64,000 nucleotides of DNA from assembly GCA_016200545.1 (NCBI GenBank), contig JACQEO010000033.1:1-64000 (forward strand), written 5' to 3'. Positions within the stretch are counted from its first letter, which is position 1; each line of letters starts with the position of its first letter. This DNA is from Deltaproteobacteria bacterium (GTDB taxonomy: Bacteria > Desulfobacterota > Binatia > UTPRO1). The translations under genes were made by a program, and so were the position numbers. Below the pieces are notes generated by a model. The model did not search any database. It was not told the DNA's origin and was given only the letters and a program-made list of their open reading frames with translations. Shown here one piece after another: positions 42,108 through 51,514 of the stretch.

Positions 42108-43571
42108 ATGCGAAAGCGTGTACTGGCGATCGCCGCCGTCACCGCGACGCTGTTAAGCGCGGGTATCGGTTGGGCGAGAGACTTGGGCGAGATCCTCGTC
42201 GAGAAGGGGCTGATCACACCGGAAGAGCTGCGCCAGGCTCGCGAGGAGGACAAGCAGAAGGCCGCGGCCGAGGAGTCCCGACGCGACATGCTGGCCGCGA
42301 AACTCCCGAAGTACAAAGAAGGCACCGGGTTTGTCTTCGTGAGCCCGGACAACCGCTGGGAGCTCGATATGGGCGGCCGGCTGCAGGTTCGCCATACATT
42401 CAGCGACGTCGACGACGCGTTCGTGAATTCCGCGAAGCGTTCGAAAGATAGCCAGACCTTCGACGTTCCGCGTGCTCGCTTGTGGTGGAAGGGGCGAGCG
42501 TTCTTCCCGGGCCTCAAGTACGAGGTCCAGATTGACGTCGCGAGCACCGGCAGCGGAGATGTGCTGCGCGATGGGATCCTCGAGTACGAGCTCCTCGACG
42601 ACAACTGGCTTTCGATCAAGGGAGGCCAGATGAAGACGCCGTTCTGCCGCCAAGAGATCACGTCGTCCGGCAGGCAGGAGTTCGTCGATCGGTCCGTTGC
42701 CTGCCAGGCCCTCCGCTTCGAGCGCGACAAGGGCGTCCAACTCTTCGGCACGCCGATGAACTCGCTGGTCGAATACTACGTCGGTGCGTACAACGGGACG
42801 GGGAGGAACAACTCGCTCAACCCGGATACTCACCTCCTGTACATCGGGCGCCTGGCGACCAACCCGCTTGGTCCCGTGCCGTACTCCGAAGCCGATCTCG
42901 AGAACACGTCTACGCCCCGCTTCGCGGTCGGGACGAGCTTTGGGTACAAGAAGTACCGCGCCGACGAGTTCACGACCGCCGCGACCACGACGGCGGATCC
43001 CAACAATCCTGGCGGGAAGATCATCACCGCGGGCGGCGGAGCGACGACGCGGGTACCTCCAGTCCTCGGTACCATCCAGCCCTTCTATAACTCGCTCGCA
43101 AACCTGAACGACGTGAGCGCGGAAGTCAGAAATTTCGAGACCGACTTCACCCTGCGTTGGTTGGGTCTGAGCGTCACAGGCGAGTACTTTCGCGCGTTCA
43201 TATCCAATGACGAGCGCAACATTGCGGTGGAGACGGCGAAGCCGTTCAGTCTCCCGTCACACCATTTCGATGCCTGGGGCTACTATGCACAGGTTGGGTA
43301 CTTCGTCATCCCCAGCAAGCTCCAACTAGCGTTCCGCTATTCCAAACTCACGCCGAACGACAAGGCGACCGTCACACGCTCGGACGGCAGCGCGGAGACT
43401 CCGCGGCAGACTGAGATTCTCGGCGCGCTGAGCTATTATTTCGCTGCGCACAACCTGAAGCTGCAGACCGACTTCGGACCCATCACGTCTGACGGCGTCA
43501 AGAACGCGGCCGGCAAGATCGACGATCGACAGGATTGGCGAGTGCGTACCCAGGCGCAGCTCATTTTCTGA
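42108..43571 (+). CDS. Phosphate-selective porin, OprP/OprO-like
   Basis: The 487-aa protein starts after GAGGAGG with a signal peptide (residues 1-24), a short coiled-coil-like helix (PEELRQAREEDKQKAAAEES) and a barrel with GGRLQVRHTFSDVDDAF, FEVQIDVASTGSG-like and LQLAFRYSKLTPNDKATV strands, ending VRTQAQLIF with C-terminal Phe. The layout matches porin O/P proteins. Two Pho-box-like sites in front and phoR upstream support induction by phosphate shortage. Confidence 0.88.
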   Translation: MRKRVLAIAAVTATLLSAGIGWARDLGEILVEKGLITPEELRQAREEDKQKAAAEESRRDMLAAKLPKYKEGTGFVFVSPDNRWELDMGGRLQVRHTFSDVDDAFVNSAKRSKDSQTFDVPRARLWWKGRAFFPGLKYEVQIDVASTGSGDVLRDGILEYELLDDNWLSIKGGQMKTPFCRQEITSSGRQEFVDRSVACQALRFERDKGVQLFGTPMNSLVEYYVGAYNGTGRNNSLNPDTHLLYIGRLATNPLGPVPYSEADLENTSTPRFAVGTSFGYKKYRADEFTTAATTTADPNNPGGKIITAGGGATTRVPPVLGTIQPFYNSLANLNDVSAEVRNFETDFTLRWLGLSVTGEYFRAFISNDERNIAVETAKPFSLPSHHFDAWGYYAQVGYFVIPSKLQLAFRYSKLTPNDKATVTRSDGSAETPRQTEILGALSYYFAAHNLKLQTDFGPITSDGVKNAAGKIDDRQDWRVRTQAQLIF

Positions 43572-43664
43572 ACCAGGACTCATTGCATCGAGGGAAGTCC
43601 GTCCCCACTAGCCGTTGAGACCGGAAGCTCGCAGTCTGAGCGGTCCGGACGAAAGGAGGCCGCG

Positions 43665-44714
43665 ATGCGAATGGTACGAGGAGGGTTAGCCGCCCTTTTG
43701 CTCGGGCTTGTCTTCTGCGGTAACGCCGCCGCGCAAATGCAGCTGAATGGCGCCGGAGCGACGTTCCCGTACCCTATGTATTCCAAATGGTTCAATCTCT
43801 ACATCCAGGTGGACCCCGACACACGCTTCAACTATCAATCGATCGGGAGCGGCGGTGGCATCAAGCAGATCACCGAGCAGACCGTGGACTTTGGCGCCAC
43901 CGATGGTCCCATGAGCGACGAGCAGCTGCGGGCGGCGCCGGGTCGCATCCTGCATTTTCCGACGGTCATGGGAGCGGTGGTCGTGACCTACAACGCCGAG
44001 GGGATCGCGACCGGACTGAAACTCACTCCCGAGGCGATCGCCGGCATCTTCCTCGGGAAGATCACGAAGTGGAACGACCCCGCGCTTGCGGCGACGAACC
44101 CCGGCGTCACACTGCCGCCGCGCGACATCGTCGTCGTCCACCGTTCGGACGGCAGCGGCACCTCGTACATCTTCACCGACTACTTGAGCAAGGTGAGTCG
44201 CGAGTGGAACAACAAGGTGGGGAAGGGGACCTCGGTCAACTGGCCGGTCGGTCTCGGTGGCAAAGGTAACGAGGGTGTCACCGGTCTCGTCAAGCAGACG
44301 CCGTTCTCGCTGGGATACGTCGAGCTGATCTACGCGCAGTCCAACAGCCTGCCGTTCGCCGACGTGAAGAACAAGACGGGTGCCTTCGTGAGCCCCTCAC
44401 TCGAGTCGGTGACCGCCGCCGCGGCGGCGTTCGCCGACACGATGCCCGACGACTTCCGTGTCTCCATCACCGATGCGCCGGGAGCGAACGCCTACCCGAT
44501 CTCCGGCATGACGTGGCTGCTCGTCTACGAAAAGCAGAAGGATGCCGAGAAGGGGAAGAAGCTCGTCCGCTTCCTCGATTGGATGATGCACGACGGCCAG
44601 CAGCACGCGGCAGTGCTCCACTACGCTCCGCTCCCGGCGCAGGTCCTAGCCAAGGAGGCGGTGGCGCTGCGCGCGGTCACCGGACCGGACGGCGCGCCGC
44701 TCGCGGGACACTGA
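43665..44714 (+). CDS. pstS: Phosphate ABC transporter substrate-binding protein PstS
   Basis: The 349-aa protein has a signal peptide (1-23) and PstS features: LNGAGATFPYPMYSKWF, QSIGSGGGIKQITEQTVDFG, ATDGPMS, and VVVHRSDGSGTSYIFTDYLS, the phosphate-binding loops. AAAGGAGG precedes the ATG. It leads pstSCAB-phoU. Confidence 0.95.
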   Translation: MRMVRGGLAALLLGLVFCGNAAAQMQLNGAGATFPYPMYSKWFNLYIQVDPDTRFNYQSIGSGGGIKQITEQTVDFGATDGPMSDEQLRAAPGRILHFPTVMGAVVVTYNAEGIATGLKLTPEAIAGIFLGKITKWNDPALAATNPGVTLPPRDIVVVHRSDGSGTSYIFTDYLSKVSREWNNKVGKGTSVNWPVGLGGKGNEGVTGLVKQTPFSLGYVELIYAQSNSLPFADVKNKTGAFVSPSLESVTAAAAAFADTMPDDFRVSITDAPGANAYPISGMTWLLVYEKQKDAEKGKKLVRFLDWMMHDGQQHAAVLHYAPLPAQVLAKEAVALRAVTGPDGAPLAGH

Positions 44715-44715
44715 T

Positions 44716-45768
44716 GTGGACGGCGCGCACGAGCGCGTGACCGAATCCGCACACCGGACCCACCCGCCGGGCGCCCGAGAGATGGACAGCGAATCGCTCG
44801 AGGCCCCGTGGATGGCCGCGCGCCCCACGGTGCGCTCGACGGTCCCTCGACGACGCAACGTCGGCGACCGGGTCTTCCGACTACTGACGGCGTCGTTCGG
44901 GCTGACATTGCTCCTCGTGGTGGCGTCGATCTTCCTCGTCCTCTGCTACCAATCGCGGGATGCCGTCCGCACGTTCCGCTGGGCGTTCCTTACGACCTCG
45001 GTGTGGGACCCGGTGGCGCGCGAGTTCGGTGCGCTGCCGTTGATCTACGGGACGATCGTCTCCTCGCTGTTGGCGCTCGCGCAAGCGATTCCGCTGAGCG
45101 TGGGGACGGCGCTCTTCTTGAGCGAGTTGGCACCGTCGTGGGTGCGGGCGCCGGTGTCGTTTCTCGTCGAGCTCCTCGCGACGATCCCGAGCGTCGTCTA
45201 CGGCCTCTGGGGCATCTTCGTCCTTGTGCCGTGGATGCGCAGCTACATCGGCCCGGCGCTCTCCGGTACGCTCGGATTCCTGCCGATGTTCTCGGGACCC
45301 AACTATGGGGTCGGAATGCTCACCGCCTCGATGATTCTAGCGGTGATGATCGTGCCGTACATCACCTCGGTCGCGCACGAGGTGTTTCAGGCGGTGCCCG
45401 CGGCGCAGCGCGAGGCGGCGCTCGCGCTCGGCGCCACCCGCTGGGAGATGATCCGCCTCGCGGTGCTGCCCTACGGGCGGACGGGTGTGATCGGCGCCGT
45501 GATGCTCGGCCTCGGGCGGGCGATCGGCGAGACCATGGCGGTCACGATGGTAATCGGCAATCGCGCCGACGTCTCGCTCTCGGTCTTTGCACCGGCAAGC
45601 ACGATGGCGAGCGTCATCGCCAACGAGTTTACCGAGGCGACCTACGATCTCTACCTCCAGGCGTTGGTCGAGGTGGGTCTGGTACTTCTCGTCGTCACCG
45701 TCGTCGTCAACGTCTTGGCGCGGCTCCTGGTGTGGCGCGTCGCCGCCCCCGCCGGTGGAGGGCACTGA
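44716..45768 (+). CDS. pstC: Phosphate ABC transporter permease PstC
   Basis: The ~350-aa protein has a ~50-residue cytoplasmic leader, then six transmembrane helices and the permease motif [40 protein letters not shown] and [16 protein letters not shown] are typical PstC segments. The GTG at 44716 overlaps the pstS stop; an ATG at 44782 is an alternative start. It overlaps pstA by one base. Confidence 0.93.
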   Translation: MDGAHERVTESAHRTHPPGAREMDSESLEAPWMAARPTVRSTVPRRRNVGDRVFRLLTASFGLTLLLVVASIFLVLCYQSRDAVRTFRWAFLTTSVWDPVAREFGALPLIYGTIVSSLLALAQAIPLSVGTALFLSELAPSWVRAPVSFLVELLATIPSVVYGLWGIFVLVPWMRSYIGPALSGTLGFLPMFSGPNYGVGMLTASMILAVMIVPYITSVAHEVFQAVPAAQREAALALGATRWEMIRLAVLPYGRTGVIGAVMLGLGRAIGETMAVTMVIGNRADVSLSVFAPASTMASVIANEFTEATYDLYLQALVEVGLVLLVVTVVVNVLARLLVWRVAAPAGGGH

Positions 45769-46610
45769 TGCGTGCGACGCGACGCCGCATCGTCGATCGC
45801 GTCGCGCGCGCGCTGACGCTCGCGTGCACCGCCGCGGTGCTGGCGCCGCTCGTCCTGATCATCGGCTATCTGCTCGCCAAGGGTGTGACCTCCATCAATC
45901 TCGACTTCTTCACCCAGCTCCCGAAACCGGTCGGGGAGTCGGGCGGGGGCATGGCGAACGCGATCGTCGGCACGCTCGTTCTCATCGGGCTGGCGTGCGC
46001 CCTCGGGCTGCCGATCGGCTTCGGGACCGGAGTGTTTCTCGCCGAGTACGCGCACAGCCGGCTCGTACCGACCATTCGCTTTTGCGCCGACGTCCTCAAC
46101 GGGGTACCCTCGATCGTGATCGGCATCTACGCCTACACCCTGATCGTCCTGCCGACGAAGAGCTTCTCGGCGTATGCCGGTGGCTTCGCGCTCGCCGTCA
46201 TCATGCTGCCCATCGTGGCGCGCACGACCGAGGAGATGCTGCGACTCGTGCCGGCCAACTTGCGCGAGGCGTCGCTCGCCCTCGGCGTCCCGGCGTGGCG
46301 GACGACGATGCGTGTGATCATCCGGACGGCGCGCGGCGGCATCATCACCGGCTGCATGCTCGCGATCGCACGCGTCGCGGGCGAGACAGCCCCGCTCCTC
46401 TTCACGGCGTTCGGCAATCAGTTCTGGCATCACGGTCTCGGGGGCCCGATTTCGTCCCTGCCGGTGCAGATCTACACTTACGCGATCTCGCCCTTCGACG
46501 ACTGGCACCGTCAGGCATGGGCGGGCGCGCTGGTGTTGCTCACACTGATCTCGGCGACGAGCCTGAGTGTCCGGCTGCTGACACGCGGGCGCTTCCGGAC
46601 GGTGCGATGA
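45768..46610 (+). CDS. pstA: Phosphate ABC transporter permease PstA
   Basis: The 280-aa protein has six transmembrane segments and typical PstA stretches: [40 protein letters not shown] and [20 protein letters not shown], and [18 protein letters not shown]. Both ends overlap neighbouring genes (TGATG, ATGA). Confidence 0.94.
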   Translation: MRATRRRIVDRVARALTLACTAAVLAPLVLIIGYLLAKGVTSINLDFFTQLPKPVGESGGGMANAIVGTLVLIGLACALGLPIGFGTGVFLAEYAHSRLVPTIRFCADVLNGVPSIVIGIYAYTLIVLPTKSFSAYAGGFALAVIMLPIVARTTEEMLRLVPANLREASLALGVPAWRTTMRVIIRTARGGIITGCMLAIARVAGETAPLLFTAFGNQFWHHGLGGPISSLPVQIYTYAISPFDDWHRQAWAGALVLLTLISATSLSVRLLTRGRFRTVR

Positions 46611-47380
46611 CGTCGACGACGCGGACGAAGCTCGAGGTGCGGCAGCTCGACGCGTGGTTCGGCACGACGCAGGCCCTCCACGACATCGGTCTCGCGATCC
46701 CGGAGCGCGCCGCGACCGCGATCATCGGGCCCTCCGGCTGCGGGAAGTCGACGCTCATCCGCTGCCTCAATCGCATGCACGAGATCGTTCCCGGCGCGCG
46801 TGTGAGCGGCCAGGTGCTTCTCGACGGCGAGGATATCTATCGGCCCGGTGTCGATCCCGTCCAGGTACGCGCGCGGGTCGGCATGGTGTTTCAGCGCCCG
46901 AATCCCTTTCCGACGATGTCGATCTACGACAACGCCGCGGCCGGTCTGCTCCTCAGCGGCGGGCGGCGCTCGCGCGCCGATCTCGACGCCGCCGTCGAGC
47001 ACAGCCTGCGGCAGGCCGCGCTCTGGGACGAGGTGGAAGACTCACTCGACGCTTCGGGTGTGAGTATCTCGGGCGGACAGCAGCAGCGCCTCTGCATCGC
47101 GCGCGCGCTCGCCGTCGAGCCCGAGGTCATTCTCATGGACGAGCCGTGCTCGGCCCTCGATCCCATCGCCACCACCAAGATCGAGGCGCTGATTCACGAA
47201 CTGAAGGCGCAGTACACGATCGTGATCGTCACGCACAGCATGCAGCAGGCGGCGCGCGTGTCCGACTACACGGTCTTCATGTATCTCGGCAAGCTCATCG
47301 AGTTCGGGTCGACCGAGCGGCTGTTCACCACACCGCAAAAGAAAGAGACCGAAGACTACATCACCGGACGCTTCGGCTGA
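46607..47380 (+). CDS. pstB: Phosphate ABC transporter ATPase PstB
   Basis: The 257-aa ATPase has Walker A ([18 protein letters not shown]), Q loop ([12 protein letters not shown]), signature ([17 protein letters not shown]), Walker B ([14 protein letters not shown]) and the H loop ([13 protein letters not shown]). It drives phosphate import with PstC and PstA. Confidence 0.96.
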   Translation: MTSTTRTKLEVRQLDAWFGTTQALHDIGLAIPERAATAIIGPSGCGKSTLIRCLNRMHEIVPGARVSGQVLLDGEDIYRPGVDPVQVRARVGMVFQRPNPFPTMSIYDNAAAGLLLSGGRRSRADLDAAVEHSLRQAALWDEVEDSLDASGVSISGGQQQRLCIARALAVEPEVILMDEPCSALDPIATTKIEALIHELKAQYTIVIVTHSMQQAARVSDYTVFMYLGKLIEFGSTERLFTTPQKKETEDYITGRFG

Positions 47381-47391
47381 GGAGAATGGCG

Positions 47392-48081
47392 ATGGAAGCG
47401 CGCCAGCATACCGACCGACACTACGACGCGGAGCTCAAAGAGCTGAATCTCAAGATCCTCGAGATGGGCGGGCTCGTGGAGAAGCAGATCGAGCACGCGA
47501 TCACGGGGCTCGTCCAGCGCAACGACGACGTCTGCCGGACGACGATCGAGCGCGATCGCACCGTGAACCGCATGGACGTCGAGATCGACGATCTCTGCAT
47601 CCGCCTGCTCGCGCTCCACCAGCCGGCCGCGAAGGATCTGCGGCTGATCACCACCGGTCTCAAAATCACCACGGACTTGGAGCGCATCGGTGACATCGCC
47701 GCCAACATCTGCGAGCGCGCCCTCGAGTTGAACAAGGAGCCGCAGCTCAAGCCGTTCATCGACATCCCGCGTATGGCGGAGATCGCGCAGACGATGCTGC
47801 GGCAGAGCCTTGACGCATTCGTGAACGAAAACGTGGACTTGGCGCTCAGCGTCTGCCGCGACGACGACACGATCGATCAGCTCACGGGGCAGCTCTTCCG
47901 CGAGCTGATCTCGTACATGGTGGAGGCGCCGCAGACGATCACGCGCGCCATCCGCCTGCTCTTCATCGCCAAGTACCTCGAACGTATCGCCGACCACGCG
48001 ACGAACATCGCCGAGATGATCGTCTTCACCGTGAAGGGGAAGAGCATCCGGCACCTCGACGAGGTCCCGGGCTCGGTGTAA
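47392..48081 (+). CDS. phoU: Phosphate regulon regulator PhoU
   Basis: The 229-aa protein has two three-helix PhoU repeats: MGGLVEKQIEHAITGLV, ITTGLKITTDLERIGDIAAN, then MLRQSLDAFVNENVDLALSV and FIAKYLERIADHATNIAEMI. Both ERIxDxAxN metal-binding motifs are present. I chose the second ATG (47392), 8 nt after GAGGAG. PhoU signals the transporter state to PhoR. Confidence 0.95.
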   Translation: MEARQHTDRHYDAELKELNLKILEMGGLVEKQIEHAITGLVQRNDDVCRTTIERDRTVNRMDVEIDDLCIRLLALHQPAAKDLRLITTGLKITTDLERIGDIAANICERALELNKEPQLKPFIDIPRMAEIAQTMLRQSLDAFVNENVDLALSVCRDDDTIDQLTGQLFRELISYMVEAPQTITRAIRLLFIAKYLERIADHATNIAEMIVFTVKGKSIRHLDEVPGSV

Positions 48082-48094
48082 CGCGCGCGCGGAG

Positions 48095-49468
48095 TCAAGG
48101 CGCGGGCGGCGAAGTGGCGCGCGCGTTCGCGGCCGTGATCTGTGGTGCGTCGATCGTGCCGGCGATGGCGATCGGAAGGATCAACGTTCGGTCCTGATCG
48201 CGGAGCGTGGCGAGCGCCGGCTTGGCATCGACGAGCACCGTGACGAGCGATGCCGGCATGCGCACCGTCCCGTCACCGCGAAGATCCCGTGCGGCGCTGA
48301 TCTCGAGGCTGGCGCCGGCGACGAGATCGGCACTCGTGACGTAGAGCCGCGGTACGCGCCAGCCTTGCGGGTCGGAGGCCGCGGAGACGCGCAGCTCGTC
48401 GAACGCGAGGTCGGGGCCGGCGAGCTGTGGCGAGGTCGCAGCGTGCACCTCGGCGGTCTCGATCCCGGCGAGGAGGCCCGGCAGCGGGTTCCACCCGACG
48501 GCCCGACCATCGCGCACGAGTGTGCGGATGGCGAACGCCGGCGCGCGCAGCGTGCCGGTCACTTTCAGGTCCAGATCAGCCGTCCCGCTGAGACGACCCT
48601 GCACGTACGGCAGCGCCGCCACCGTCAGCTGTCGTCCCGCGATCGTCAGCGAGATCGACCCGGTGTCGTCGAGCGCGAGCGCGCCCTCCGCATGCACCGC
48701 GCCGCTGGCGATCGCGGCGTCGAGCGATAGGTGGAGACGGCCGTCGACCGGTGTCGTCGTGCCGGCGAGGTGATCGAAATGCAGCGGTGGTGCGTCGGGA
48801 ACGTCGACGACGAGCGTGCCCTCGACGACCTCGAGCGGCGTCGTCCCGATCACCGCGGCGACCGCGTTGTGGTGGCCTCCGGCGCGGACGCCGCCGCGCA
48901 TGATCGGCGTCTCCGGGCCGAGGTGAACCACCAAACCGATCACACGCAGCAGACTCACCGCCGGCGCACGCGCGGTGAGCGAGGCGAGCGGAACCACGAG
49001 CGCGATGCCGTCCGCCGTCGTCACATCGGCGTCGCCGATACGGACGTCATGGAGGCGGAGCTCGAGGCTCACGAGATCGCGGGCGAGGGCGAGATCCATC
49101 CGTCCAATCGCGACCGGCTCGCCGAGCGCGACGCTGGCGCGGCGCGCGAGCTCGGTGCGCGCGCGCCCGACGAGCATGCCGATCGCACCGTACGCGAGCG
49201 CTGCGCTCGTCACGATGACGCTTGCCGCGATCGCCCACCGCGACACGCGCCGGCGCTTCGCGCCGACGGTTGTGACCGGGATGGCGGCGCGCGCTACGAC
49301 GGCGCCGTCGTCCGGCGGGAGCGCGGCCGCGACGACATCGGCGCACGCATCACACGAGGCGACGTGATGCTCGATCGACGTGCGCTCGGTGGCGTCGCTA
49401 CGACCCTCGATCCAGGTGCCGAGGTCATCGGCGCTCGGACAGTGGCGATTCGGGAGTTCGCCGATCAT
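48095..49468 (-). CDS. Zinc-finger anti-sigma-like domain fused to an AsmA-like periplasmic domain
   Basis: The 457-aa protein begins with a ZAS-like motif (SIEHHVASCDACADVVAAAL, about 31-50), then one transmembrane helix (WAIAASVIVTSAALAYGAIG, about 82-101). The long C-terminal part reads like an AsmA/DUF748-type repeat protein: RRASVALGEPVAIGRMDLAL, LRLHDVRIGDADVTTADGIA and GALALDDTGSISLTIAGRQL. AsmA-like domains usually sit in envelope lipid-transfer proteins, so this is an unusual sensor for an anti-sigma factor. The ATG overlaps the stop of the ECF sigma gene upstream, which supports the anti-sigma role. The N-terminal function is inferred from motif and context. Confidence 0.75.
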   Translation of the reverse strand: MIGELPNRHCPSADDLGTWIEGRSDATERTSIEHHVASCDACADVVAAALPPDDGAVVARAAIPVTTVGAKRRRVSRWAIAASVIVTSAALAYGAIGMLVGRARTELARRASVALGEPVAIGRMDLALARDLVSLELRLHDVRIGDADVTTADGIALVVPLASLTARAPAVSLLRVIGLVVHLGPETPIMRGGVRAGGHHNAVAAVIGTTPLEVVEGTLVVDVPDAPPLHFDHLAGTTTPVDGRLHLSLDAAIASGAVHAEGALALDDTGSISLTIAGRQLTVAALPYVQGRLSGTADLDLKVTGTLRAPAFAIRTLVRDGRAVGWNPLPGLLAGIETAEVHAATSPQLAGPDLAFDELRVSAASDPQGWRVPRLYVTSADLVAGASLEISAARDLRGDGTVRMPASLVTVLVDAKPALATLRDQDRTLILPIAIAGTIDAPQITAANARATSPPAP

Positions 49469-50082
49469 GGTGTCTCCTCGACGCTGCGCCGCAGGCGCTC
49501 GAGGATCCGGCTCTTCCGCACGTACGCGGCGTTGGCGGTGACGCCGAGCGCCGCCGCGACCGCCGGCAACGAGGCGCCGCGCAGCAGGTGCAGTTCCACG
49601 AGCAAGCGGTCTTTCGGGCCGAGGCTCGCGATCGCGCTGGCGAGTCGCGCTGCCACTTCGGAGCCTTGGAGGCCGAGCTCCGGGTCGCCGCCGGCGCTGC
49701 GCAGGGTGCGCCGCAGGTTCGTCATCGCCGGCCCGTCGTCGTCGAGAGACACGAGGCGCCGATCGCGACGCAGCACGTCGATCACGAGACGCACCGCGAC
49801 GACGCGCAGCCAGCCGGCGAAGGAGCAGCCGTTCCGCCCCTCGAAGTGCCGGAGCCGGCGGTTGTCGTCGTGGAGGAGCGCGAGGAACACCTCGTGCGTG
49901 AGGTCGTCGGCGAGATCGATGCGGCCACGGCAGCGGAGTGCGAGATAGCGACTGATCGCCGCGTGCACCACCGGCGCGTACGTCTCGAACAGGCGGTCGC
50001 GTGCGTCGGGCGCGCCCGCGAGCACCGCGGCGACGAGCGGATCCGCGGCTCCGGGTCGGCCGGTGGCGGTCTGATCAGCCAT
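49465..50082 (-). CDS. ECF-family sigma factor
   Basis: The 205-aa protein has region 2 (FETYAPVVHAAISRYLALRC, DLADDLTHEVFLALLHDDNR, FAGWLRVVAVRLVIDVLRRD) and region 4 (LGPKDRLLVELHLLRGASLP, AVAAALGVTANAAYVRKSRI). I chose the ATG at 50082 because longer readings extend over the divergent gene's start. It overlaps the anti-sigma/AsmA gene by 4 bp. I see no clear GGAAC promoter in front of it. Confidence 0.88.
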   Translation of the reverse strand: MADQTATGRPGAADPLVAAVLAGAPDARDRLFETYAPVVHAAISRYLALRCRGRIDLADDLTHEVFLALLHDDNRRLRHFEGRNGCSFAGWLRVVAVRLVIDVLRRDRRLVSLDDDGPAMTNLRRTLRSAGGDPELGLQGSEVAARLASAIASLGPKDRLLVELHLLRGASLPAVAAALGVTANAAYVRKSRILERLRRSVEETP

Positions 50083-50137
50083 ACGGGCCGGTGGCCGCTC
50101 GATCGTAAGATGCGGCGTCGTCCGCCGTCTTGGCACC

Positions 50138-50422
50138 ATGCCTTCCGCGCTTGCCGTCATGCTTCTCATCATCGTCGGGTCGGGGATCGTCGTTGCGGCG
50201 TACCACCTGGGGCGGCGCACCGGCATGCGTCAGACGATTCCCTGGCGGCCGATCTTTCAACTGGTCGAGCATCGTACACACTGCCTCGGGCAGGACCATA
50301 TTCGTGTCCAGGGCGAACTCGGGCCGCTGCTTGGCGTCCCCGCCTGGGCATGGAGCGAGCTCTTCGCGTTGCGCCGACCGCTCGCGCGGCGATCGGGTAC
50401 GGCGCTCCGGACGGCGCAATGA
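50138..50422 (+). CDS. Small single-span membrane protein (94 aa)
   Basis: The protein has one hydrophobic helix at 3-21 (ALAVMLLIIVGSGIVVAAY), then HLGRRTGM and a soluble part with HRTHCLGQDHIRVQGELGPL. It is divergent from the ECF sigma gene and overlaps the next gene (ATGA). By eye it is related to the following protein. No function is known. Confidence 0.65.
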   Translation: MPSALAVMLLIIVGSGIVVAAYHLGRRTGMRQTIPWRPIFQLVEHRTHCLGQDHIRVQGELGPLLGVPAWAWSELFALRRPLARRSGTALRTAQ

Positions 50423-50724
50423 CGGGCGTGCTGTTCGTGGCGGGGGCGTGCGTCGTCACCGTGCTCGCCCGGGCCGCGTTCTGCCACGGCCGTCGCCTCG
50501 GTACCAGCCGACTGCCTCCCGGGCTCGGCGCCGAGCTGCGTGCGCACAAGCTCGAATGTCTGGGCGAGCCCGCGGAGCGCGTTGACCTCGAGCTCCGGCT
50601 GCTGCTCGGTGAGGCACCGTCGGAGCGGGGCGCGGTGATGAGGCTCGTCGGCACGATCCGACATTGGCTCGCACCCGCCGCATCCGTCTTCAAGCGGACA
50701 GGAACAGCCGCTCGACGATCGTGA
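50419..50724 (+). CDS. Small single-span membrane protein (101 aa), paralogue-like of the preceding one
   Basis: The protein has one helix at 3-20 (GVLFVAGACVVTVLARA), CHGRRLGTS and HKLECLGEPAERVDLELRLL, paralleling HLGRRTGM and HRTHCLGQDHIRVQGEL in its neighbour. Its ATG overlaps that gene's stop. Its end overlaps the convergent amidotransferase gene by 35 bp. Confidence 0.65.
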   Translation: MTGVLFVAGACVVTVLARAAFCHGRRLGTSRLPPGLGAELRAHKLECLGEPAERVDLELRLLLGEAPSERGAVMRLVGTIRHWLAPAASVFKRTGTAARRS

Positions 50725-51370
50725 CCGCGCGGCGATTGGCGGCGACGACGTCGGGCGCGGCGTCACCCCCGAGGCTGCGGTTGCCGTCCGCGAAGGCATC
50801 GCACCAGCGACCGATGAGAGCGTCGTCGATCTCGAGGTGGAAGAGGAGTCCGTAGACGCGCCGCCCGAGACGAAAGGCTTGCACCGGATATTGCGCACTC
50901 GAGGCAAGCGCGACGGCGCCAAGGGGCAGCGGAAAGGCGTCGCGGTGCCACTCGAGGGCGGCGAACGGGGTGACATCGGCGAAGAGCGGGTCGCGGGCGG
51001 CCTCGGCCGTCGGGTGGATGCGGTACCACCCGACCTCCGGCACCGGACCGGGCGCCACGGGCGCGCCGGCGACGGCGGCGATCAGCTGTGACCCGAGACA
51101 GACCCCGAGGGTGGGTGTATCGGAGGCGAGCGCTTGCGCGACGAGCGCGCGTTCGTCGCGCAACCATGGATGCAGATCGTCCTCGCCGACGCTCATCGGC
51201 CCACCCATGACGATCAAGCCGTCGTAGGGCGCGAGCGTCGCCGGGCAGCGCTCGCCGGCGAACGAACGAACGGTCTCGAGGCGCGCGCCGCCGCGACCGA
51301 GCGCGTCGGCGAAGGCACCCAGGTGTTCGAGTGGATGGTGCTGGAGCACGAGGACGCGGGGTGCGGGCAT
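50690..51370 (-). CDS. Class I glutamine amidotransferase-like protein
   Basis: The 226-aa protein has the triad of stand-alone GATase1 proteins: Cys in LGVCLGSQLIAA, then VYGLLFHLEIDD with His and Glu. VLVLQHHPLEHLGAF at the start and GLIVMGGPMSVGEDD are typical of the GMP-synthase-like hydrolase group. The substrate is unknown. It is convergent with the small membrane protein gene. Confidence 0.88.
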   Translation of the reverse strand: MPAPRVLVLQHHPLEHLGAFADALGRGGARLETVRSFAGERCPATLAPYDGLIVMGGPMSVGEDDLHPWLRDERALVAQALASDTPTLGVCLGSQLIAAVAGAPVAPGPVPEVGWYRIHPTAEAARDPLFADVTPFAALEWHRDAFPLPLGAVALASSAQYPVQAFRLGRRVYGLLFHLEIDDALIGRWCDAFADGNRSLGGDAAPDVVAANRRAVTIVERLFLSA

Positions 51371-51514
51371 CGCGTTCTTTCAGCATGCGACGTACGCGGC
51401 CGCAAGCATGCACCAGCGTCGCTTGAGCGCCGGTCGATCGTCACGTAGGATCAGCCCAACGCGTCCGCCCCGCCCATGGCGTCACTCGGCGCCCCCTGAT
51501 CCAAGGAGACTGTC

